Positions 22,397-32,255 of a DNA stretch of 64,000 nt are shown in pieces (positions within the stretch are counted from its first letter, which is position 1; each line of letters begins with the position of its first letter). Where the stretch lies: contig CANTUR010000009.1 in assembly GCA_947683625.1 (NCBI GenBank), positions 4,539,501 through 4,603,500 of the forward strand. The letters run 5' to 3'. Source of the stretch: Mallotus nudiflorus. Taxonomy: Eukaryota > Streptophyta > Magnoliopsida > Malpighiales > Euphorbiaceae. The notes under the pieces are model-generated. The model was not told the origin of the DNA, did no database searches, and worked only from the letters and a program-made list of their open reading frames with translations. Both the position numbers and the translations under genes were made by a program.

Positions 22397-23833
22397 TTTT
22401 CAAAGATAATATTTCTTAAGATGATCTAGGTTAATTGGATATGTGAACTCATTCCCTTTCAAATCTGATATCTTTACAGCTCCTTTAGGCAAAATCATTT
22501 TGACTAAGTACGGTCTTTCCCAATTCGATCTAAAATTTCCTCTCAGATCAAACACTATTGCCCTTGACTGCTTCAATACCATTTCCTTAGCCTTTATCCT
22601 TCCAAGCTTAACCTTGTTATTGAATGATCTTGCCATTCTCCTTTAATAAATTTGAGTGTGGAATAGAGCATCCATCATTTTCTTATCCAAAGATACAATA
22701 TGATCATATCTCTTATGTGCCCATTCACTCTCAAGAGTTTTTTCTTCCACAACTACCCTTAAAGATTTGATATTTGTTTTTATTGGCAAGACTACTTCAC
22801 ATCCATACACTAATGAGAATGTTGTTTGGCTTGTTACCATTCATGTTATAATTCTATATCCCTATAAAGCAAAAGGGAGATATCCATATAAATCCTTGTA
22901 CATCTTAACCATCTTAGAAAGGATCTTTTTGACATTCTTATTAGTTATTTTGATTGCTCCATTTGCTTGAGGTCAATTAAGTGAAGACTTACGATGCTCA
23001 ATTTTGTGTTTTTGTAATAGCTCTATTGTCTCTACTTGAAACTGAACACTATTATCTATTATAATATGATATGGGAACTCATATCTACAAATGAGACTCC
23101 TCTCTATGAATCTTGCCATATGTTTTTCTTTTAAAGTATTAAAAGACTTAACCTCTACCCATCTTGACAAGTAGTCAATTGTTACTACTATATACTTGTG
23201 CCCATTTGATGATGTCAGCCTTATTTCTCTTATAATATCTATTCCCTATGCAGCAAAAGGCTAAGGAGATGATAAATATTCAACACCCTAGGAGGAAGAT
23301 GATTATTATTCCCATGAATTTAGCACTGGTGACATTATCATATTGTTCAAATACAATCTTGCTCCATACTTATCTAGTAATACCCTTGCTTGACTATCTT
23401 CTTTGATAAGATCATTCCATTTATATGAGACCCATAAACTTTTGCATGAATCTCTTTCATAACTTCTCCATCTTCTCTATCTTCTTCCTTCTTAAGACAT
23501 CTTAATTATGTCCCATTCGACAATCTCTTGTATAATATCCTATCATGACTCACATAATTGCATGCAAGAACACGAAGGGTATATTTTTCTTTTAAAGTAG
23601 CCTCATTTGGATATTTTTTCTCCTCAATGAAGCTTTTGATATCATAAAACCATGGTAATGAATATTCCTAACTTTTTCACCAATATAACCTGGAGCTTTC
23701 TACTTCATAATTACTAAAGGTTTTATTGTTAACCCAGACAGATTATCCTACATCAAAGAAAGTGTTGCCAATGCATCTGTCATCTGATTCTCATCTTTTA
23801 ATAAGTGTATAAAGAGACATTTATTAAAATTTA
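22397..23833 (-). pseudogene. Y pol: end of second RNase H and integrase (broken)
   Basis: The minus-strand translation begins at about 23833 in the second RNase H (the DENQMTDALATLS-type motif around 23765-23800, aligned to X at 42040-42100). It passes through the integrase zinc finger and core. The core includes SRWVEVKSFNTLKEKHMARF and HIIIDNSVQFQVETI (22973-23170), where the integrase D-(D/N)-G box reads DNS. The C-terminal part at 22643-22840 has FSLVYGCEVVLPI, and the block at 22400-22636 ends with KISDLKGNEFTYPINLDHLK and KYYL, typical of Tat integrase ends. Integrase would insert the element cDNA into chromosomes. Several stops make it inactive. Confidence 0.75.
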
Positions 23834-25848
23834 TCACACCTAGAGTAATAACTGGGACAAATTAAAAAGTTACTACTCGATTCCTTAAAAGAAAGCTAGC
23901 ACCACAACCAGGAGATTTTAGATACAGAATACCAACTTCTTTCAGTCTCATGTTCTTTTAGAATTACTTTATGAATTACTATATTATCATCTATTTACAT
24001 GCAATTTCATATAAACCTTTATTCTAGCAATTAACTCCAAGGCAAAATAGTCATGAAAAGTACAAGTAAAAAATGCATTCAATATAATCCCTAAGTTAGC
24101 CTAATCTACATTGATTTTAATTAAATGAGCTAAATCTACATGTTTTTAATAAGTGAGCCTAAAGGACCTAATTCCTTTTAATTTTAATTAAATGAACCTA
24201 AGTCTATTTCTTTTAATTCTACAAATGAGCCTAAATCTACAAATTATGGAGTATTTAAATTAATGGACCTAATTCTACGTGTTTTAATTCTAAGGTGATC
24301 TTAAATCTACAAATTATGAAAAAAGCTTAAATTAAATGGGCTAAGTCTAATTTATTTAATTAAATTAGGTGGGCCTATATCTAATTTAATAAATGGGCAT
24401 AAGTTATCTCTTCCCTAAAACTCTAATTAATTATGGTCCTAAAGATATATTTTAATTAAAACCTTGACCTAATTAATTTAAATAAAATAGGCTAATTAAA
24501 GGGTGAGCTAAAAAAGAATTATTTAGACCTAAACTTAAATAAATGAGTTAAAGTCCACCATGGGCTTAAGGCCTAAAAAACATAAAAATACATAAATAAG
24601 CCAAAAAAAACATAAAAACAATCAAATAAGAGATCAAACAATCAATTAATTTATTCCTTCTAAAAAACCCTATTTTTTATTAACATGCAACCTAAATTAA
24701 TCTACTTCTTCCATTGATTTTAATAAGTTACCCAATTAAAACCCTAATTTTACTAACCAATTCATCAAAATAAACATACAACCACATATATAATTTTACT
24801 ATTGCCATTATTAGGGTTATTACAATAATCTTTTGAGAATAAAAAGAAAGATAAATAGTACAAACCTAAATATATAAATAAAATAAAGCAATAAAATAAT
24901 AAAATAATAAAAACCCTAGAAACTATATCTCTACAAGGTCTTATCCATGGCATTCCATGGACTTCTCATGAATTTAGTCCTCCAAACATGATCATTATGT
25001 ATTTTCCTCCATAATCACCATACAAAAATTATAATTAGTGAATAAATTATAAAGAAATTTGAAAAAAATTGAAACTCAATAAAATCAAAAATAAAAATAA
25101 AATAAAGGAAGAATATAGAGAAGATGATGCTTATAGACGTTTTTAATAGAGTGCTTCTCATATTTTGTAAAATCACCATTCTTAACAGGTTTTCAAATAT
25201 TATTTTTCTACTCCTTCAAAAGCCTCCAATTAATAAAAAACAAAGAAAATTTTGTGAAAATAATTCTCTTTTTTAAAAAAAAAAAATCAATAAAAGAAAA
25301 GCTATGTCTAGAATGCTAATACCAAAAATCCTCCACAAAAAGAAAAATCCTCCTCTCCCTTCCTTAAGAGTCAAACCCGTCCTTTTATAGCAAAATAACA
25401 CAAAAATCTAGTTCACATGTCTGTAAAGTTTCATTCCTAAAAGGACTTTATTTTCTTAAAAAACTAGATAAATACCAAAACAATTTTAAGAAAAATCCTT
25501 CGACTAATCAATATTAAAAAAAAACATTTTTTATTTTTTGGAAAATCCAAAAATCAGATGGAACGACTCTAATTCCAACTGGAATTGTGTAATTCTAATT
25601 GGAATTACAAAATTTTAATTTTTTTAACTTTTAATTACACAAAGACCTTTAAAAGAATTTAAACTTTTCAATTATGTCCTTAAAAAGCATTACAATTTAG
25701 TCATTGAAAACATTAAATTCTTTTTTTGAAAAATACAATCAAACCTCTAAAGTTTCAAAACTCAAGCATTGAAGACCTATTTAACATTTTCATCATTAGA
25801 GTCCTTTGTCACATCCATAACTCATTATCTTGAAATTGGGTACTTATA
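23834..25848 (-). repeat. 3' LTR 'C' of element X, truncated
   Basis: About 2015 bp match LTR D. The minus-strand 5' end is at 25848 (TATAAGTACCC for TGTAAGCACCC). The 3' end stops near 23834, roughly 90 bp short of the expected CCATCTACA end, and is joined directly to pol of fragment Y. On the minus strand the sequence just before the LTR reads AAAGGAAGGCGAC, a short purine-rich tract that could be the polypurine primer. A TATA box GCTATAAAAGG lies at 25381-25391. Confidence 0.8.
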
Positions 25849-25862
25849 GTCGCCTTCCTTTG
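25849..25862 (-). other. Candidate polypurine tract of X
   Basis: The minus-strand sequence AAAGGAAGGCGAC immediately precedes the 3' LTR. Polypurine tracts prime plus-strand DNA synthesis and are expected here. It is short and imperfect. Confidence 0.4.
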
Positions 25863-25959
25863 TTACTGTTTGTTTGACAAATTGCAGCAAAGCAAACTAG
25901 CACTTAATTTCTATTTTAAAAGTAGGATACTTACCTATGCTCTGTGAAGCTTTTGCTTA

Positions 25960-27035
25960 TGAACTTGTGATACTTGGACGTACAACATTGATTTATAAGG
26001 ACATATCACACTCATTCGTATGATGTTGACTATACTCGGTCATATAGTCTGATGTGAGAGGGATACATTGCACTAGGTCGTACAATGTGGACTATACTCA
26101 AACATATAGTACTGACTGAAAGGATACACCAAACTCGGTCATATGATGTTGATTGAAAATACATTATACTCATTCATACAATACCAAATATACTCGGACG
26201 TATAGTCTGATTTGAAAGGGATACATTATACTTGGTCATATGATGCCGATTATACTCAGTCGTATAATCTTGATTGAAAATACATTGTAATCAATTGTAC
26301 AATGTTGACTATACTTGGACATATAGTATGAATTGAAAACATACATCACACTCGATCGTATGATGTTGATTACACTCGGTCATATAATCTTAATTGAAAA
26401 TACATTGTACTTGGTCGTACAATATGACTATACTTGACTACATAGTCTTGATTGAAAAGATACATTAAACTCGGTCGTATGATGCTGATCATACTCGGTC
26501 GTATAATCATGATTGAAAATACATTGTACTCAGTCGTACAATGATGACTACACTCGATCGTATAGTCTTGATTGAAAAGATACATCCCACTTAGTATTAT
26601 GATGCTGACTACACTCAGTCATGTAGTCTTAATTGAAAATACACTACACTCAGTTGTATAGTGCAAATTGAAAGAATATACAATGTTGACTATACTTTGA
26701 CGTATAGTTTGAATTGAAAATACAATACAATCAGTCATATAGTGCAAATTGAAAGAATACATTGTACTCAGTTATACATTGTTTACTATACTCAGACATA
26801 TAGTCTGAATTAAAAATACATTACACTCAGTCGTATAGTGCAAATTGAAAGAATACATTGTACTCAGTCGTACAATGTTGATTGTACTCAGATGTATAGT
26901 TTGAATTGAAAATACACTACACTTGGTCATATAGTGCAAATTGAAAGAATAAATTGTATTCAGTCATACAATTTTGACTATACTCAGACATATAGTCTAA
27001 ATTGAAAATACAATACACTCGATCGTATAGTGTGA
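25960..27035. repeat. Array of about 33 short hairpin-forming repeats in the 3' region of X
   Basis: Each unit is two 8-base arms in inverted orientation around a six-base centre near TC(A/G)GTC, followed by a linker such as TTGATTGAAAATA. The mean spacing is about 33 bp. Stem types include CATTGTAC with GTACAATG, GACTATAC with GTATAGTC, CACTACAC with GTATAGTG, and CATCA(C/T)AC with GTATGATG. From about 26600 three stem types alternate as a higher-order unit of roughly 110 bp. The array lies between the antisense PMD gene and the 3' LTR. Tandem repeats in this region are known for Tat elements, but the paired-arm design is what stands out. Short open frames within it are not genes. Confidence 0.85.
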
Positions 27036-27300
27036 TTTTCTTTTCTTTTCTTTTCTACATGACAAATTCAATCATCTATGCAATTTGGGACTAAATTGCA
27101 AAGAAAATTTTGGACTTACATGCAAACAAAGCTAAAGGACTAAAGTGGACATTTGCCACTTCAATATAAGCATTTTTCCTTTTTTGCCAATTCATTTCTT
27201 CTTTTTGCTCTTCTCTTCTTTTCATTTTGTCTTGATTTTTAAAGTTTCTTTCTTCAATTATTCTTTCATCTGACATTTGATTTTGAATTCGTCTGATCTT
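27036..27300 (+). promoter_or_regulatory. Leader / putative promoter of the first antisense gene in X
   Basis: This stretch is conserved with Y (about 17040-17296): a GGGACTAAATTGCAAAG block, then GGACTAAAGTGGACA, then CAATATAAGC (about 27163-27172) as a TATA-like site, and a pyrimidine-rich leader to the ATG at 27301. Shared sequence in two decayed copies suggests it was functional in their ancestor. Confidence 0.4.
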
Positions 27301-29830
27301 ATGGCTCACCCACAACGCAGACTACGTGGGAGTAGCTCTAGACAATTAGATCCAATCACCTCACATCCACATTTTCCTTGAAATGATTTAAGACTCCATT
27401 AAGGTAAAGATGTGCTTCCTTTGACTCATTTACACCTCCACAGATGTTCACAAGCTGGAGATGAGGTAAATTTTTTTCCTCTGTCTTCAATTCTACAATA
27501 AACATATTCCTTTAGTATCTAAAAATTAATATGTGCATGCATGAAATATTAGGATATTTGTTATATATATAAAATAAAACTTATAAAAAAATTGACATTT
27601 TAGAACTAAAATTTTGCAAAATTAGTCTCAACATGTCACAGGACTAATAGAAATATGTTTAAATTTTCTAAATTTCTCATCGGGATTCTAAATTCCCGAT
27701 TGGAATTCTCAAATTTCTAATCAAAATGATCAGAAATCTCAAAATCCGATCGAAATTCTAGATTTCCAATTAGAAATCTAGTCTTTTGATTAGATTTTAG
27801 CTTGAATTTTTGTTAACTTCTTAAACAAACAATAAACAAATAAAACACAAGCATTTGTAAAAGAAAAATAATCCTGTCATTTTCTGAATTTTATTCAGAA
27901 ACCATTGAAATTTTTGGGTTGCTTTCACTTGGCTCGAGAATTATTTCATGACTTGTCTAGAGAGGTAGTACAACATATCTGGGCATTTGGCTTTGGATAT
28001 TTTATTGCTGCTTTATTGACTGCTCGAGGTAGGTCAGACCACTACTCACTTTTCGCTCTTATCAAGAGATGGATAGACACCACTCACACTTTTCACACAT
28101 GGGTGGGTGAGTTGGCTATTTCCCTTATGAGCTTCTTTGCTATTACTGGGATTGCATTCAAGGGTACCCTGATTCCCTTTAATATCCATTACTGCACTCT
28201 CCTAGAGGATACTAGGAGTCACTATGTTCGCGACTTGCTTGGGTCCATTTTGACATGGAAGAATCGAAAGAATGTGCTTTTTACTTCACTTGTTTAGGGT
28301 TTCAGGAGATTACATATCACCACACCTCACAAGATTCTTTAGAAGGTGAGATGCTTCTTATTGATATTACTTGCCACTACTCTCTTTTATAAGAGTGGTC
28401 ATAAGGTTAGCATCGCCCCTCTCGGTCCCCTTCAGGATCTTGCTAGGGTCGCCACTTTAGATTGGGGATCTACAGTGCTTGCTTATCTCTACTACAGACT
28501 AGATACTATTTGTAAAGATGTTATAATGATGTACGATTTGTGACATGTCTTGCATGTATGTCTCCTACCTTTTTCAACTGTGCTTATTTTTCATATTTTC
28601 TTCCTTATTTGTTTTATTTCCTTTATTTCAAATCTGGGGCATCAAGCATGACTTACAAACTTATCGAGACCGGCTAAACTCCTTATAGTGGGACCTGTAA
28701 GATAAATTTGATTTTTTTCATCAATTATAAAAGTTTAATAAATTTAAATGAATGAGTTTGCAGGTCAGATCAAATTGGCTAGTTGGCACTGAAGACATTC
28801 AGCGATACGATTTCATGACTGCAGTTATGAGGCTTGAGACTATGAGAGTTTTGCTCCCTAGTTATGGTTGCCAAATGTGGTATCTTGGTGAGCGTGTTTA
28901 TCATTGGCACATAGAACCTTCTAGGAGGCGCGTTCCCTCTTCTATTCCTTCCTCGATGTTGTGGAGCAGTAGCATGACTAGTCTCGAGCTTATAGTGGCT
29001 CTTGAGGGATATGACGCTTTGACTCTACTCGAGCATTCTCATCATTATTAGGAGTATATTCGGGAGAATTTCCTAGAGTAGGTTCCTATAGATCCAACTA
29101 AGGTATATTTTCTATCACTATTTACTTCAACTCATTCATCATTACATATAATATTCACTTTTTGCACAGGTTGAAGAAGTCCCGGATGTTGCTATGGAGG
29201 AGATTGAGGATGACACTAAGGAGACTGAGTAGGAGGTTGAGCCTACTCATCACAATGAGGCTACTCATGGTAATGCTTCCTCGAGTACTATTTTAGGCGA
29301 TGTTCTCCCATTTGATAGGTCTATGTATTATTGGGCTCCTATGGTACAGACTCCTGTTGAGTGACACATGTACTTTGACGTAGCTCAAATTCCTAGCTTC
29401 TCTCCTCCTGATGTTTCACATGTAAGTGTGATTTTCCTTTCCAACCCTATACAAACTAGCACTTATTGCTGAATTAGTAAACTTTGTTTTATAGGTCCCT
29501 CAGACACAGGCAGAGTATCTATATGAACTCGCCTCTTCCCAGAGATTATTTACTATGCAGATCATAGATACTTTGAGGGTTAGTATTTACAACAAATATG
29601 CAAATGTATGCATATTATGTATGATATGCATTATTCTAACTATTCTTAATGCAACAGAGTTATGCTAAGGATTTGGAGTGTGAGAACAAGAGGCTTCGAC
29701 GACAGCTTGCTAACCTTGGTTTTGACAATCATATTGTCACGACTTCTATGCCCCCATATTAGAGTGACAATCCAGCTAAAGAATGGAGACCCTAGCCGAA
29801 CAGTGGAGCTTAGGATGACTGATTTCCCTA
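27301..29830 (+). pseudogene. First antisense gene of X: plant mobile domain (PMD) protein, multi-exon
   Basis: Exon 1 (27301-27465, MAHPQRRLRG) ends in GAG|GTAAAT. Exon 2 starts at 27899 after TTATTCAG in the same phase and carries the PMD core: HIWAFGFGYFIAALLTAR, LIKRWIDTTHTFHTWVGELA and then GIAFKGTLIP, and later WGSTVLAYLYYRLDT (to about 28510). Exon 4 starts at 28765 after TTTGCAG with VRSNWLVGTEDIQRYDF and GCQMWYLGERVYHW. Further exons follow at about 29171-29420, 29495-29578 and 29657-29763, the last with LECENKRLRRQLANL. Most junctions keep GT/AG. PMD proteins (MAIN/MAIL1 relatives) are plant nuclear proteins, and the domain is also found in transposons. About seven stops make this copy non-functional. 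It runs opposite to the retroelement, beyond pol. Confidence 0.7.
27650..27800. repeat. GATC-centred palindromic motifs in intron 1 of the antisense PMD gene (X)
   Basis: Imperfect palindromes such as TTCCCGATTGGAATT, AATGATCAGAAAT and CCGATCGAAATTC follow each other. The matching intron in Y (17660-17810) has a similar set. They resemble the clusters in U3 of the LTRs. Confidence 0.5.
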
Positions 29831-29959
29831 TCTTTAGGACTTATGTTAGCATGACTGTACTTTGGATACTTCAAAATTGTTTCTTTTTATGAATGGATCA
29901 TGAACTTTTGTTTTATACCAAACGCTAAAAATTATTATTATCATAAATGTTGGAAATAT

Positions 29960-30155
29960 GACTGGCATCCTAGTTTTCTGATTACAAATCTAGAAATCTA
30001 ATCAAAATTATAGATTTTCAATCAAATTTCTAGAAGTCTGATCGGAAATTCGACTCTAATTCTTTGTATTTTATGTTCCGACTCGAATTTAGTCCGTAAA
30101 CAACTAAGACAAATCTTAATCCCTTATGTACTAATTTTTTAGCCTATATAAGAGT
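29960..30155 (+). promoter_or_regulatory. Putative promoter of the second antisense gene in X
   Basis: Two GATC-type palindromes (CTAATCAAAATTATAG and TCTGATCGGAAATTC) lie at 29995-30055. A good TATA box CCTATATAAGAG follows at 30143-30154, about 50 bp before the conserved start of the gene. The arrangement resembles the U3 of the element's own LTR. The role is inferred. Confidence 0.45.
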
Positions 30156-30201
30156 CATAAAAACAATCATTTCTCACCCTTTTCTTCCACCTATTTTCAT
30201 C

Positions 30202-31425
30202 ACGACACAAGCTACCCTTAATTTGATGAAAAAATTCATCAAGACTATCAATGGAGATGATTGGAACAGAGTGCTACCCTTCCATGCCAAATCCTTAAAG
30301 TCCTTTCAACACCTAAAAATAGACAACAATTTCTTACATGTTGTTACCACATTCTGGGATGTTAAGGATCATGTATTTAGGTTAAATGGACAAGGGTTAT
30401 GACCATTGATTGAGGAGTTTGCTGCTATTCTTGGATGTTCATTAGATTCAACTGCTACAATTACTCTCCCTGATCTTGAAATAGAATTTCCCAGTAAACT
30501 AGTGGCATTTTTTATATGCCCCCAGATGTCATCTATATGCACGCACATAATGCTAGGACCATCAGTCTTCCTTTTCTGATTATCTCTTTTGGAACTAGAG
30601 ACAAGAATAATGCTGCTTGGATCATAACTGTCACCTTCTGCTTGTATGCCCAATTTTCTGCTAGTATCTTCTCATCGTGATGCTGATGCAAGGATTATCA
30701 GTATCCTAGAAAAAGTAGAAACTAGAGCTAATCCCATGCCTATCATACTTGCTGAAACTATCATTAGGTTAGATAATTTCAAGGTTCATAACCAACTTTT
30801 AGGTAGTTTACTTCTCCTTCAGGTGTGTAACCTTTTTCTCTTCTTTTTACTTAAGTTGCCCTTTTAGGTTTTCAACTTAACTTCTTTTTTTTTAGATCTG
30901 GTTACCGAAGAAATTGAGTCTACTTAGTGCTCCCACTAATGCTTTAATTTATTAACCTCACCATCTATAGTCTCGTTCATTGAAGATAAAAGACAACCAC
31001 ACTATAGATCAATGGATTGATTTGATGAAAGGCATTGCTGATACTGAGATTACTTGGATCTGTCCTTGGTGGAGATTGAAATTCATAACCATCAACCTGT
31101 ATGCCTACTGCATGCCTATTATTGGATTGCACTTTTTGACCTTCTTTTCTCCCTCACGCCTTTGTCGCTAGTATGGTCACCCCCAATTCATTGTGACTAT
31201 TATAACTAACTTTGAAGGCTTTCCTCTAAGACTAGACTTTCTCGACAAAGTAAAGAACTTGTGGCCCCGTAGAGCTTTAGAGCGGAACATGCACTTGAAT
31301 GCTAACATGACTACTGATGATAACTATAAAACTTAGGTTGTCATGCAATCTACAAAACCACTAAAATTTACTAACTATAAAAGGACTCAAGTATTATTAG
31401 ATAAGTCACAAAAGAAAAAATAAAA
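30202..31425 (+). pseudogene. Second antisense gene of X (DUF7745-like), decayed
   Basis: Homology with Y begins at 30202, but the ATG of Y is ACG here, so the start is lost. The first block reads TTQATLNLMKKFIKTINGDD, LKSFQHLKIDN, FWDVKDHVFRLNGQGL and PLIEEFAAILGCSLDST, which resembles the N-terminal region of DUF7745-type plant proteins linked to Tat elements; the family name is from memory. A donor-like GTGTGTAAC follows at about 30822. The C-terminal block (about 30975-31425) has ITWICPWWRLKF and KNLWPRRALERNMHLN. An AATAAA at about 31493 may be a polyadenylation signal. The gene runs head-on towards the end of the X integrase gene. Confidence 0.55.
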
Positions 31426-31599
31426 ACAAAAATAGTGGTCTCATAAGTCTGGCTTTTTATATTTTATTTTTCCTTCAAGTCTTTATGCTTTATAATAAAA
31501 ATTGAACATGCAATATTTAACAAAAATATCATTTCAATTCATTTCATTAATTAGGGGAAAATGAGTACATTTGTTACATCATATGTTATAACTCATGTT

Positions 31600-31830
31600 A
31601 TCAACTAGTCCTTTTGGATTTTCTAAATGAACATTTTTCCCTCACTTTTATTTCCCTAATTTCTACCTGATCAGCCCTTTACTAGTTTTCTTATCAACGG
31701 GATCATCTCTTTTATTCTATTCCCTAATTTTTGCCTACCTGCCCTTTGCGGGTTTTCTAAACAACGGGAATGTCTTAACTTTTGCCTAACTAGCCTTTTT
31801 AGATTTTCTAGCCAGCGGACCTCTTTTTTT
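31600..31830. repeat. Short tandem repeats between integrase and antisense genes in X
   Basis: Roughly 60-bp units contain CCCTAATTT, GCCTACCTGCCC and GGGTTTTCTAAACAACGGGA. The region is conserved with 22160-22385 in Y. It lies in the gap where the two convergent transcription units would end. Confidence 0.6.
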
Positions 31831-32255
31831 TTAAAGGTAGTATTTATTAAGGTAATCCAGGTTGATTGACTCAGTGAACTCATTCCCTTCTAGATCTGAT
31901 ATCTTTGTAGCTCCTTTGGGTAAGATTGTCTTGACTAAATACGGTCCTTCCCAATTTGGTATGAATTTCCCTCTTGGGTCAAACACCATTTCCCTTTCCT
32001 GCTTTAGTATCATATCTCTAGCTTTTATCTTTTCTAACTTAACCTTTTTGTTGAAAACTCTCGCTATTCTACTTTGATAAATCTGAGTGTGAAATACAAC
32101 ATCCATTCGTTTCTCATCAAGAGATATGAGGTGATCGAATTTCTTTTGTATCCATTCACTTTTAGGGATTTTTGCTTCAATAACAACACTCAAGGATTTA
32201 ATTTTCATCTCTATGGGTAAAACCGCTTCATAACCATATATTACTGAGAATGGTG
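31831..32255 (-). pseudogene. X integrase C-terminal part (separated by the Athila insertion)
   Basis: Minus-strand translation from the insertion point reads FSVIYGYEAVLPIEMKI, then HTQIYQSRIARVFNKKVKLE, MVFDPRGKFIPNWEGPYLVK, ILPKGATKISDLEGNEF and NLDYLNKYYL before the stop at 31831. It is the same ending as in Y. This 125-codon piece is fully open, so decay after the insertion was slight here. It joins in frame with the integrase at 41093-41900 once the Athila element and one 5-bp duplicate are taken out. Confidence 0.85.

Larger units (their letters stand above)
16289..23833 (-). mobile_element. Tat-family fragment 'Y' (end of second RNase H, integrase, antisense genes, 3' repeats)
   Basis: Read on the minus strand from 23833, the order is the end of the second RNase H, integrase, integrase C-terminus, a post-pol spacer, two genes on the opposite strand, and a tandem-repeat region. 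This is the same order as in element X, and sequence similarity to X is continuous. The 5' part of the element and its own 3' LTR are missing. On the left it abuts the integrase of element Z in the opposite orientation. On the right it abuts the truncated 3' LTR of X. These joins indicate rearrangement after insertion rather than simple nesting. Confidence 0.7.

Noticed and set aside
22443..22646. Plus-strand open frame over integrase
   Set aside because: It is the shadow of the minus-strand integrase C-terminus; the same shadow appears at 31862-32077.
23834..25848. LTR C as an independent solo LTR
   Set aside because: It is closest to D, is preceded by a purine-rich tract and the antisense genes of X, and is at the place expected for the 3' LTR of X.
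26370..26585. Open frame within the hairpin array
   Set aside because: The frame is a by-product of the repeat unit; its peptide is repetitive (IIRPS-type repeats) and has no family resemblance.
25960..27035. CRISPR array
   Set aside because: The genome is a plant's, there are no unique spacers, and the repeats are variable hairpins rather than identical repeats.
27301..29830. PMD gene as an ordinary host gene with introns
   Set aside because: A second copy in Y sits in the same place relative to integrase, so the gene travels with the retroelement. Its stops also argue against a working host gene.
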